Assembly: GCA_964389925.1 (NCBI GenBank)
Contig: CAYMGE010000002.1
Span: 69,040 to 133,039 of the forward strand
Direction: 5' to 3'
DNA length: 64,000 nt
From: CALECP01 sp964389925
GTDB lineage: Bacteria; Chloroflexota; Anaerolineae; Promineifilales; Promineifilaceae
Part shown: positions 18,191 to 28,600 of the stretch, in pieces
Numbering within the stretch: the stretch's first letter is position 1
Layout: each line of letters starts with the position of its first letter
Made by a program: the position numbers and the translations under genes
The notes under the pieces: model-generated
Databases searched by the model: none
The model's input: only the letters and a program-made list of their open reading frames with translations
What the model was told of the DNA's origin: nothing

Positions 18191-18979
18191 TTACTCCACT
18201 ACCACCCCAACCAACTCTCCAACTGTCTCTCGCCAATCAAACCCGACATCCGCACCCCGCAACCACACCAAAAACTCGATGTTCCCATCCGAGCCTTCAA
18301 TTGAACTGTGCGTTAATCCTGCTGGAAACAGGTCGTTTTTGATGCACCAGTCCAGAATATCTTCCAGAACTGCCCGGTGCACCGCTGGCTCGCGCACAAT
18401 GCCACCGCTCCCCACCTGTTTTCTCCCCGCCTCAAACTGTGGCTTTATCAGCGCAACGATGTCAAACGAGTCGGTCAGCCACTTTTGCACGGCTGGCAAA
18501 ATCAGCTTTAGTGAGATGAATGACGTGTCGATTGCGACAAACTCAACGGGTTCGCCCAATGTCTCTAAGTAGCGTGCGTTTGTGCGCTCAATCACAATAA
18601 CACGATTATCTGAGCGCAATTTCCAATCAAGTTGCCCATAGCCAACGTCAATCGCATGAACCCGCGCCGCGCCATTTTGCAACATGACATCGGTGAATCC
18701 ACCGGTACATGCCCCGACATCCGCACAGATTGCGCCTGACAGATCGATGCCAAATTTTTCTAGCGCACCTGCCAGTTTGTAGCCGCCGCGACTGACGTAA
18801 GGCATTTGGTTGATTAGTTGTAGGCGGGCATCGGCCGAAATCCGCATCCCCGCCTTCGTCACCACTTCTTCGTTAACCCGCACCTCGCCTGCCATCACGT
18901 AAGCCTGCGCCTTTGCTCGCGTTGCCACCAGCCCACGCTCAACAAGTAATTTGTCTAGTCTCTCTTTCCGCTTTGCCAT
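18191..18979 (-). CDS. tlyA: TlyA family rRNA 2'-O-methyltransferase
   Basis: 262 residues. An N-terminal S4 RNA-binding domain (RLDKLLVERGLVATRAKAQA) is followed by an FtsJ-like methyltransferase domain with the SAM motif ADVGACTGGFTDVMLQNGA and downstream IDVGYGQLDWKLRSD. TlyA proteins methylate cytidine 2'-OH in 16S and sometimes 23S rRNA and were named as haemolysins. The length and domain order match the family. First gene of the tlyA / rlmI-like / ABC-F group. Confidence 0.92.
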   Translation of the reverse strand: MAKRKERLDKLLVERGLVATRAKAQAYVMAGEVRVNEEVVTKAGMRISADARLQLINQMPYVSRGGYKLAGALEKFGIDLSGAICADVGACTGGFTDVMLQNGAARVHAIDVGYGQLDWKLRSDNRVIVIERTNARYLETLGEPVEFVAIDTSFISLKLILPAVQKWLTDSFDIVALIKPQFEAGRKQVGSGGIVREPAVHRAVLEDILDWCIKNDLFPAGLTHSSIEGSDGNIEFLVWLRGADVGFDWRETVGELVGVVVE

Positions 18980-19052
18980 CTGTGAAGTGTACTACGAATT
19001 TGGATTTTGTCTGTGCAAGCCGTATGATGGGAATTTGTGTGAATGGCTCCCA

Positions 19053-19736
19053 TTAAGTTTCAGGTGTTGAAAATAAGCTAACCAGCCTTGCGACCACAAA
19101 CGTCAAATACAAAACACCAAGCAACGCCTGTAGCTGCGTCACCGCCCGCGCCCACGGACTAAGCGGTATGACATCCCCAAATCCCACTGTTGTTAACACG
19201 CTAGTGCTGTAATAAATCAGTGTTTGCCATGGAAATGTTTCACCAACTTGCGTAACGTTATCTGAAAAAGCGTGGTGTCCACCCGTTTGCATAAATGTAA
19301 TCGTTTCAATCGAATCGTATATAGGCATGAAAATGGAGCCAATCAGCAGATAAACGGCAGAGGCAGCCAATAAGACACCTGTTGTGATGCTTTCTGCTTT
19401 GAGAATATAAACGGATAGCATTGCCACAAGCCCAAATTGAAAAATCGTTACAATGAGGTAGCCTACTAGCAGCGGCCAGCTTGCACTGGGGAGGAAGAAC
19501 GAAATTACAGCGGTCACACCCCACAAGGCACCCAAACCCATCAATGCGTGTCGAATCTTTCGATAATCGCGTGCAGAGAGAATGCCTAGCACCATTTGCG
19601 CTACAGCGAGTAGCTGGTAGAGCAGGATCATGTTTGGCAGGCTCCGCCCATCGACTGCCCCAATATAGGTTATCGGCCACAAAGTTTGTACGAGGAGAAT
19701 GAAAAGAAACAGATAGGGTAGGGCGCGTTCGTCCAT
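19053..19736 (-). CDS. Potassium-channel-like membrane protein
   Basis: 227 residues, mostly membrane. About five hydrophobic helices come first (LPYLFLFILLVQTLWP; MILLYQLLAVAQMVLGILSA; ALMGLGALWGVTAVISFFLP; LLVGYLIVTIFQFGLVAMLS; LLAASAVYLLIGSIFM), then a pore loop with the selectivity-filter sequence TSVLTTVGFGDVIPLSPWA, and a last helix (LQALLGVLYLTFVVARLV). TVGFGD is the classic K+ filter. No ligand-binding or RCK domain is present and no positively charged S4 is obvious, so gating is unknown. Confidence 0.85.
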   Translation of the reverse strand: MDERALPYLFLFILLVQTLWPITYIGAVDGRSLPNMILLYQLLAVAQMVLGILSARDYRKIRHALMGLGALWGVTAVISFFLPSASWPLLVGYLIVTIFQFGLVAMLSVYILKAESITTGVLLAASAVYLLIGSIFMPIYDSIETITFMQTGGHHAFSDNVTQVGETFPWQTLIYYSTSVLTTVGFGDVIPLSPWARAVTQLQALLGVLYLTFVVARLVSLFSTPET

Positions 19737-19776
19737 TACTAGATACTCAACTTCTAAAGTCAGGGGTATTGTTAAA

Positions 19777-20970
19777 CTAGTTTATATCACCGACTATTGT
19801 ATTGGGAATAAACTCACAAAACGAAAATCGCATCAAATAGGGGTGCAAAAATGAGCGGTCAATCGTCGGACAATCAAGCCCTTCCTCCGTTAAAATAGCC
19901 GCCGTCTTGCAAGCATCGAATACAGGTTTGGGCTTGAACATGTAGATCGGCGCACGTAGTAAGTGGCGCAAAACTGACCAGAGCTTTTTATCCCGCTCTG
20001 CCCGCCCTCGCTGTTTAATCGCCACGACCCATTCACTGTAGGGAACCTCTTTGAGAGGATAACCATTCTCACAGATGGCGTGCCAAAAGGTGCGCCACTC
20101 GGTCTGCTGCGGATTGCAGATGTGAAAAATTTGCCCAGACAGATGAGATTGTTGTGAAAGGGAGATAATGGCGCGGCTGGCGAAATCGACGGGGATCAGG
20201 TTGAGGGCGGTTTCGGCCGATGGAAAAGCCCCCAACTGTACACAAGCTTGCACAATCGTCCCCAGCAAATCCCCAAACTGTGTCATGATTCCCGTTTGGC
20301 TATGCCCCCAAATACGTCCTGCGCGATGAATCGTCACAGGCAGCCCGCGCCTGTGAGCCATGCGAACCAACTCCTCCGCGACCCATTTGCTCTGCTTATA
20401 GCCGCCGCGCATCGAGCCATCATCCGCGATTGGCTCCTCCTCTGTTACCGTTTTGCCGACATACCGATCACTAAGGTAAACCCCCAATGTCGAGACAAAG
20501 TGAACGGGTTTTGTTTTGTGCTGACTGGCGAGGCGCAACACTTCTTGCGTTCCCAAAACGTTGCTTGGTTTTAATCGCGAGTAGGGGTACATCGCGTTGA
20601 CTTGTGCGCCGTTGTGATAGATCACATCGACGCGCTCTGCCAATTCGCCGTAACGGTCGCCCAAGCCTAAGCAAGGCTGGGCTAAGTCACCGATGACGGG
20701 GAGGATGCGTTCGGCCGATTCCTCACGCCATATCTCATAAAATTGCAGCTTGCGCTTGAGCCGCTCCATCCCGCTTGCCTCATCGTCACCGCGAATCAGA
20801 CAGTAGATGGCGGCATCCGTTGTGCGTAGCAACTCGTCGAGCAGATAGGCTCCGAGAAAGCCCGTTGCGCCCGTCAAAAAAATGTAGGCAGCTTTTGCTG
20901 GTTCTGCTGGTTTTGTAAACTGAATAGAGGGATCGAGCACCGCCTCTGTGTGCAGGTCAATTGAACTCAT
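19777..20970 (-). CDS. Stand-alone thioester reductase (extended SDR)
   Basis: 397 residues. The Rossmann motif FLTGATGFLGAYLLDELL, the CLIRGDDE motif and the catalytic YKQSKWVAEELV (Tyr and Lys) identify a thioester reductase domain like those that end NRPS/PKS lines or carboxylic acid reductases. Such domains use NADPH to release an acyl chain from a carrier protein as aldehyde or alcohol. Here it is free, without its own carrier. Two bases separate it from the carboxyltransferase gene, which itself follows the PKS, so it most likely releases the product of the neighbouring synthases, as HglB does for heterocyst glycolipids. Confidence 0.88.
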   Translation of the reverse strand: MSSIDLHTEAVLDPSIQFTKPAEPAKAAYIFLTGATGFLGAYLLDELLRTTDAAIYCLIRGDDEASGMERLKRKLQFYEIWREESAERILPVIGDLAQPCLGLGDRYGELAERVDVIYHNGAQVNAMYPYSRLKPSNVLGTQEVLRLASQHKTKPVHFVSTLGVYLSDRYVGKTVTEEEPIADDGSMRGGYKQSKWVAEELVRMAHRRGLPVTIHRAGRIWGHSQTGIMTQFGDLLGTIVQACVQLGAFPSAETALNLIPVDFASRAIISLSQQSHLSGQIFHICNPQQTEWRTFWHAICENGYPLKEVPYSEWVVAIKQRGRAERDKKLWSVLRHLLRAPIYMFKPKPVFDACKTAAILTEEGLDCPTIDRSFLHPYLMRFSFCEFIPNTIVGDIN

Positions 20971-20972
20971 TG

Positions 20973-22580
20973 TTATAATGGCATGTTGCCGTGCTTTTTG
21001 GGGAGGCTGTTGTCCCGCTTGTTGCGAAGCATTTTGAGAGCGCGATGCAGATAATCTCGCGTTTCAGCAGGCTCGATGATGTCATCGACATAACCATATT
21101 CGGCCGCCACAAATGGATTGGCGAACGTCTGGCGATAGTCGGCGGTGAGGGCTGTTTTTGTGGCGACCGGATCGGCCGATTGTGCCAACTCACGCCGAAA
21201 AATGATGTTGACTGCACCATCTGGCCCCATCACGGCGAGTTCGGCCGAAGGCCATGCCAGCACCAAATCCGCGCCGATCTGTTTGCAGTTCATCGTCAAA
21301 TACGCCCCACCATACGCTTTGCGCGTCACCACCGTGATTTTTGGCACGGTTGCCTCACAAAACGCAAAGAGCAACTTGGCTCCTTCCCGAATAATGCCGC
21401 CCTGCTCTTGGTCAAGACCCGGCATAAAGCCCGGCACATCCTCTAGCACAATCAATGGAATGTTGAACGCATCGCAAAAGCGCACAAATCGCGCCCCTTT
21501 GCGACTCGCCGCAATGTCAAGCGCACCTGCTAGCACCAGTGGTTGATTGCCGACGATGCCAACAGTTTGCCCATTCATACGTGCAAATCCAACAACAATA
21601 TTCTCCGCATAGTTGGGCTGAATCTCGTAAAATGACCCCTCATCCGCAAGCAGGGTGATTACTTCTTTGATGTCATACGGCTTGCTTGGGTTGGCTGGCA
21701 CAACATTGTTCAGCTTATTGATGGTCGCTTTCGGCACCGTCGCATCCAGCGCGGTCGGCTCCTGCATATTATTGTCGGGCAGATAGCTCAACAGTTGCCG
21801 CGCCTCAAAAATCGCCGCGACATCGTTGGGACACGCCCGATGCGCCACACCGCTCATCTCTGTGTGCGTGCTGGCCCCACCTAACTCCTCAAACGTCGCC
21901 GTCTCGCCTGTCACTGCCTTGACCACGTCTGGCCCTGTGACAAACATCTGGCTTGTTTGCTCAACCATGAAAATAAAGTCGGTCAGGGCAGGGGAATACA
22001 CTGCCCCACCTGCACACGGCCCCATGATGAGGCTAATCTGCGGAATCACGCCCGACCCCTTCACGTTGCGAAGAAAAATATCGGCGTAGCCCCCCAGCCC
22101 AACAACCCCCTCCTGAATACGTGCGCCACCGCTGTCGTTGATGCCGATAATCGGTGCGCCGTTTTGCAGAGCCATGTCGAAGACCTTGCAAATTTTGTCG
22201 GCGTGAACGCGGCTGACGCTGCCGCCAAAAACGGTGAAATCTTGACTGTAGACGTAGACTAATCGGCCGTCAACCTCCCCCCAGCCCGTGACCACGCTAT
22301 CTCCCATGGCGCGCTTTTTGTCCATGCCAAAGTTGCGTTCCCGATGGCGCACAAACGGGTCAATCTCTTGAAACGTCCCCACGTCGAGCAAAAGCTCAAT
22401 GCGCTCACGTGCCGTCAACTGCCCATTCGCACGACGACGAGCGGCGATCTTCTCGTTGCCGTGCGCCTGCGATTCAGCCCGCATTTGCTTGAGTTTGGTC
22501 ACACGATTGATGGAGATGCCATGACCATTCACACCATTGTGATGATAGCCATTCTGTGCGGTCTTTGGATTCATTAACAT
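20973..22580 (-). CDS. Acyl-CoA carboxylase carboxyltransferase subunit (copy 1)
   Basis: 535 residues from the ATG at 22578-22580; the frame is open further up, but that would start with TTG and overlap the PKS end. Crotonase-fold carboxyltransferase of the PccB/AccD5 type. Motifs: GINDSGGARIQEGVVGLGGY, IMGPCAGGAVYSPALTDFIF and VTRKAYGGAYLTMNCKQIGA. It transfers CO2 from carboxybiotin to acetyl- or propionyl-CoA, giving malonyl- or methylmalonyl-CoA. Biotin carboxylase and carrier subunits are not in the window. A close paralogue lies on the plus strand at 38069-39673, so the PKS locus is flanked by two copies. Start uncertain within the Asn/His/Gly-rich first 30 residues. Confidence 0.92.
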   Translation of the reverse strand: MLMNPKTAQNGYHHNGVNGHGISINRVTKLKQMRAESQAHGNEKIAARRRANGQLTARERIELLLDVGTFQEIDPFVRHRERNFGMDKKRAMGDSVVTGWGEVDGRLVYVYSQDFTVFGGSVSRVHADKICKVFDMALQNGAPIIGINDSGGARIQEGVVGLGGYADIFLRNVKGSGVIPQISLIMGPCAGGAVYSPALTDFIFMVEQTSQMFVTGPDVVKAVTGETATFEELGGASTHTEMSGVAHRACPNDVAAIFEARQLLSYLPDNNMQEPTALDATVPKATINKLNNVVPANPSKPYDIKEVITLLADEGSFYEIQPNYAENIVVGFARMNGQTVGIVGNQPLVLAGALDIAASRKGARFVRFCDAFNIPLIVLEDVPGFMPGLDQEQGGIIREGAKLLFAFCEATVPKITVVTRKAYGGAYLTMNCKQIGADLVLAWPSAELAVMGPDGAVNIIFRRELAQSADPVATKTALTADYRQTFANPFVAAEYGYVDDIIEPAETRDYLHRALKMLRNKRDNSLPKKHGNMPL

Positions 22581-22617
22581 AAGGTTGCTCTGTCGATTTG
22601 CTTGGTTAGACGATACG

Positions 22618-25600
22618 TCAACGGTTTCTAACTTTGGATAGTCGTTTATCAATCCGCCGCTCTGAATCTATAATAAACGCCTCCAATACCTGCTCAAACT
22701 CGCCAATCATCTTCTGAAATGTCACTTTATCAAACAGCGCAGGCTTATATTCCCACCAGCCCTGCAATGTTCTCTCTTGTTCCCAAATCATTAGCCCAAC
22801 GTCGGGCATTAGTGCCACATCGCCGTTCTGTTCCGATGTGGCTGTCAAGCCGTGCAACTCAAATTTGCTCGGCGCACTCGGCAAAAAGCTGACAAAGGCG
22901 CGATGTGGGAGTTCGTGCGGCTTGCGTTCTGGCTGGATCGCTCGAACAGCTTGGGTAAACGGGATGAGCTGATGCGAAATTGCCTCCGCCATCACGTTGC
23001 GAACGTGCGGCAGTAGCTCTTGAAACGGCTGATCCGCATTCATGCGAAGAATTAGCAAGCGGCTAAATTGACCGATTAGTGGCTCAGTTTCCCAGTGAGT
23101 GCGGTTGGCAAATGGGGTTGCAATTGTGATCTCGTCCTGTCCACTCAACTCATGTAGCCATTTTGCCATTGCCGCTTGAATGATGACGAACAGCGTAGCA
23201 CCCGTGCGTCGGGAGAGTAAATGCAGTTGGGTGGTGAGATCGGCCGAAAACTCAAACCACACCCTTTCTCCCACAAGTGTCGGCGTTGCAGGCCGTGGTC
23301 TATCCAACGGCAACGCCAACTGCGGCGGCTCAGTTGCCAACCAATCGCGCCAGTATTCCTGTGTTGTCTCCAACACATCGGGGGTCAATGATTGCCGCTG
23401 ATGATACGCATAGTCGGCGTACTGCAACGGCAGTTCGGGCAGAATGACGGGGTCATTTGTTGCGAAGCCAGCATAGAGCGTTGCGAGTTCATCGAAAAAG
23501 ATGGTGAGCGACCACGCATCGGCCGCAATGTGATGTGGCGAGAAGAGCAGATGATGTACATTCTCCTCCAGCTTCACAACCGTCACGCGCAGCAGCGGCC
23601 CATTGTCAAAATCAAACCGTTTCTCCTGCACTTCCTCTCGCACCAACTTTGCCAATCTATCTGCTTGCTCACCTGTCGGCAACTGTGACCAATTGAGCTG
23701 CTGTATCATTACTGATTCAGGAAGCGTGACCACCTGAACAGGTGCCCCACCAACAGCGGGGAACGTTGTCCGCAAACTCTCATGCCGCTCGACAAGGGCA
23801 TCAAAGCTGGCTTGCAATGCTGTCATATCCAACGCGCCGACTAGACGGAAATTGAAAAATGTATTGCTGTTGCCGATGTAGTTGGGATTCGCATGGTGAC
23901 GCATCCACATACGCTCTTGTTGTAGCGAAAGGGGAATGGTTTGGTTGCGTGATACAGGGGCAAGGTCGTTTTCGGGGGTGATGATGGGGATTTCGGCCGA
24001 AATTCCATTCAGCCCCAACGCATCATGCGCCAAATAATTGCTCATCTCAGCGACCGTCGAATGCTCAAACGCCAGCGTTGGTGGCAGTGAGATTTGCAGG
24101 CTGCGCTTAAGTTGTTTGGTCAACTCAATTGACATCAGCGAATCCATCCCTATTTGGAAGAAATCCGCATTCACATCGATTAGTGCCACATCGCCAATTC
24201 CTAGCACGCCGGCGACCGTCTCGCGCACATGCTGATTGAGCTGCGCGGCCTGTTCATCCGTGTTTAATAAGGATAGTTGCTCCCAAACAGGTAACGTTGT
24301 TTGCGCCTCATACTGCTCCGCTGTTTGTAACTTCGCATAAAAAGCGGGCGCATCCTGTGTATGGGTGAAGTAGCGCGACCAGTTCATCGGCGTGACACCG
24401 ACCTGCACAGCATCTTGACTCAGAAGATGAGAGAATGCCGTCAGCCCAAGCTCTGGCGCGATAAAGCCATACCCGATCTCTGCCAATCGCTGCTTGACTG
24501 GCTCGCTCAACGCTGCCGCCGCACCAATTTCGGCCCAGCCACCCCAGTTGATACTCAACGCTGTCAATCCTTGCGCCCGCCGATAGCGCACAAACGAGTC
24601 GAGAAACGCATTCGCCGCTGCATGATTGGCCTGACCGACATTGCCCATCACGCCCACCATTGACGAGAACAGCACGAAAAAGTCGAGTTCATTATCCTTT
24701 GTCAACTCATGCAGGTTCAATGTTCCCTGCACTTTGGGAGCTAGCACCGTTTCAAAATTGCCCCAGTTTTGGTTGATGAGTGCGCCATCACGCAGTACCC
24801 CCGCGCTGTGGACGACCCCTTTGAGCGGGAAGCGATCTTCGATTTGCGAAAGAGCCTTTGTCAGATCAGCCACCTTTGTCACATCCGCTTGTGCAGTGGT
24901 GACAGTTACGCCTTGCTTGGCGAGATTTTCCAACGCATTACGTGCTTCGGCCGATGGCTGACTGCGCCCGATGAGCAACAAATGGCGTGCGCCGCGCTCG
25001 GCTAACTCTTGTGCAACGCTCAACCCCAATCCGCGCAAGCCGCCCGTAATGAGATAGGTGGCGCGTGGGTCACACTCGATTGCGGTTGTTTCTGGTTTGG
25101 TTTGTTGCAATCGTGCCACATAGCGACCATCGGGGCGTAGAGCGATCTGCTCTTCATTTTCAGTAATGGTTGTGATCTCTTCGCAGAGGGTTGTCATGCT
25201 AGTTTCGGCCGAAATATCAACCCGCACACATCCCAACTCTGGATGCTCCAACCCAATCACTTTCCCCATCCCCCACAACGGCGCGTGTGCAAACCCGCCC
25301 ACGCTGTCCTGCGCGGCAACCCCCTGAGCCTCTCGCGTCACCAACCATAACCCCGAAATATCAATTTGCGTTTGCGTCAACGTCTGTGTTAACGTCAACA
25401 CCGACTGCCCCGTTAAATCAAAAGGCTTGTCATCCAAACTCCACAAATGGACAATTCCCGTTGTGTCGCGCGTAGCGTTGAGAAGTTGGGCATAGCTTGC
25501 CTGATCTTGCCCAACGCAAAATGCCCGTTCGCTAACTTCCTGAAATGTTTCTCCCGCGTAAATAAGTGTGGCTTGATCGCCGCGTTGCCGCATCTCGTTC

Positions 25601-28600
25601 GCCAGTGTCGCTGCGTGGCCTTTTTTGTCGGCAAAGATGAGCCATGATTGTCCTGTCGGCCGAAGTTGGGCAGGCAACGCTTGCGATTCCCACGAAATCT
25701 CATACAGCCAGTCGCGCCATGCGTCTGTGCTTTGGAGGGATTCGGCCGATGCCGCCCGCACCTCAAACCCCTCTATCCCAACCAGCACCGCCCCCACCTC
25801 ATCCAAAAGCTGAATGTCCCATTTGTTCTCGTCAATCTGCCGCGTATAGCACCACCACGCAGCGACCTCGTGCGCGGACTGATAGAGATGCAGGGCGCTG
25901 ATCGCAAACGGCAGCTTCGTCTCATTCGCGCTCATCGCGCCAACCGCCTGAAAACACGCATCCAGCAGCGCGGGATGCAGCAAATAGCCACTTGTGCGCT
26001 TCACTGCGTCGGGGAGGGCGAGCTGTGCGAGGGTTTCATTTTTGGTTCGCCACAATCCCGCCACCCATTGAAATTGTTCCCCAAATGTGATCGTCTCATG
26101 CCTGTAAAGAGTATTCAGTTCGGCCGTTGCATCTCGACTAATCCGCTCTCGCAACGCTGCAATATCGATCTTCTGACGTGTTTCGGGGCTAGGATTTCCC
26201 GAAACGGCTCCAAGCATATGCGTCGTCGCCTCCCCTGTGGGATCAACAAAGCTAATCACCTTAAATTCCCCATCAGGCGACAAAACCATCTGAACCGTGC
26301 GCTCTGTTTCTTCGGGCAGCACAAGTGCTTGCGGTAAAACGATGTCGCGCAATGTCTGTGCCGTTTGCTTATTCACCAGATTCGCCGCGCTCAACGCCAG
26401 CGACAAATAGCTCGCGCCCGGCGCAACCACCTCACCAAAAACGCGATGATCTGCCAAAAACGGCACGTCTTCAACGCTAAATGTCATCTCGAAGATCGTC
26501 TCTTTAATCGCGGGTGACTGCACCATCTTGCCAATCAGCGGGCGCAACGCCTCAACATTACGTTTCTTTTTCGGTGTGTCGATCCAGTAGCGTTGTCGCT
26601 GAAACGGGTATGTAGGCAACGTAATTTTTTTGTAGACAAAATCTCCGTCAACTGTCTGCCAATTGACTTCAACCTTACGTTCATACAGCTTGCCCAAGCT
26701 GCCTAATATATATTGAGAAGCGTTCTCTCCTTTCTTCAAACTAGGCAAATAGTCGATCTCAATGTCATCATTAATCGTCTGCCGCGCAATTCCTAACAGC
26801 GTCGATTGCGGCCCCGCCTCTAGCAAAATGTTCACCTCCAGCTTTTCCAACGTCTGAACCGCATCGCCAAAACGCACTGTGTTCCGTAGCTGTGACCGCC
26901 AGTACGCGGGAGAGGTCAATTCCTCTTTGACGACGCGCCCCGTCATGCTGGACACGACGGGACAGGTTGGGGATGAAAGGGGGATGCGGCGCACGGCCGA
27001 CTCAAAGCGAGCCAAAACAGGGTCGAGCATCGGGGAGTGCGCCGCGACGGGAATATCGAGTTTGCGCGTCTTAAATCCTGCCGCGCTAAGTTTCTCTGTA
27101 ATCGCTGCGATGCCCGTATGACTGCCGGACAAAACAACCCCTTTTGGGCCGTTGATGACACCAACCGTCACATCGTCAAAATTGGCGACATAAGGGGCGA
27201 CCTCTGTCTCGGTTGCCAGAATAGAGACCATGCTGCCTTCTGCGCGTTCCATCAACTGCCCGCGCAACGTCACCAGCCGCAACCCGTCCTCCAGCGCAAT
27301 CACACCCGCCGTGTACGCCGCCGCATAATCCCCCAAGCTATGTCCCAACACAACATCTGGCTGCACACCCCACGATTTCCACAAATCTGCCAGCGCACAC
27401 TCAATCGCGTAATTACTGGCCTGACCAACAGGATGCGATTCAAGCAGCTCATCGTTTTCGGTGTAGATGTAGTCGAGAAGGGACGAGCCGAACGCCTCCC
27501 GAAATGCAACGTCACAGCGATCAAGTCTGTCGCGGAAAAGCGGTTCCGTATCATACAGTTCGCGCCCCATGTTGACGTATTGGGAGCCTTGACCAGTGAA
27601 GAGGAAGGCGGTTTTTGGGGGTGCGTGGTGCGTGGTGCGTGGTGCGTGGAGTTGGGATTTTAGGGTTTCGGCCGAATCCGCCACGAACGATGCCCGATAG
27701 TCAAAATGGGTGCGCCCGACATGCGAGGTGTAGGCTAAATCTGCCAAGTTCACGTCTGGATTTTCGGCAAGGAAAGTGCGGTATTTTTTCACATAATCAC
27801 GTAAGGCGGGTTCGCTTTTTGCGGAGATGGTCAGCAGATGATGGGAGCGGATTGGTGTGTGGTCAGGCTGATTGGCAACGGGTGGAGCCTCGCCCACGAT
27901 GACGTGCGCGTTAGTGCCGCTAACGCCAAACGAACTGACACCACCGATACGCTCATCGGCCGACCACTCAATCACGCTCTCTGGCACTTGCACATTCGCC
28001 GTCTCAAAGTCGATCAACGGATTGGGCGTGTTGAGGTGTAGATTGGGTGGAATTTTGCCATGTTGCACCGCCAGCGCGAGCTTCATCACACCCGCAACGC
28101 CCGCTGCGAATTCGAGATGACCGATATTCGTCTTGATTGAGCCGACGTAAAGTGGCTCTTCGCGCTTCTTGAACACGCCGCTGAGTGCGCCAATTTCAAT
28201 TGGGTCGCCGAGCGGTGTGCCTGTGCCGTGTGCCTCAATGTAAGAAATCTGCGCTGGCTTGAGCCGCGCATCGGTCAGCGCACGCCGAATGACACGCTCT
28301 TGCGATGGGCCATTTGGCACAGTCAATCCACCGCTGGGGCCATCCTGATTGATCGCCGTTCCGCGAATGGTCGCAATGATGTTGTCACCTGCTGCCTGTG
28401 CATCAGAGAGCCGTTTCAACAAAATCATGCCGCATCCTTCGCCGCGCACGTAGCCATTGGCAGCCGCGTCGAACGTTTTACAGCGAGTATCGGCCGAAAG
28501 CGCGTTCCCGTTAGTCATCATCGTCGTGATGTCATCATCCAAAATCAGGTTGACACCCCCCGCTAACGCCGCGTCACACTCCCTGTTGCGAAGACTCTGA

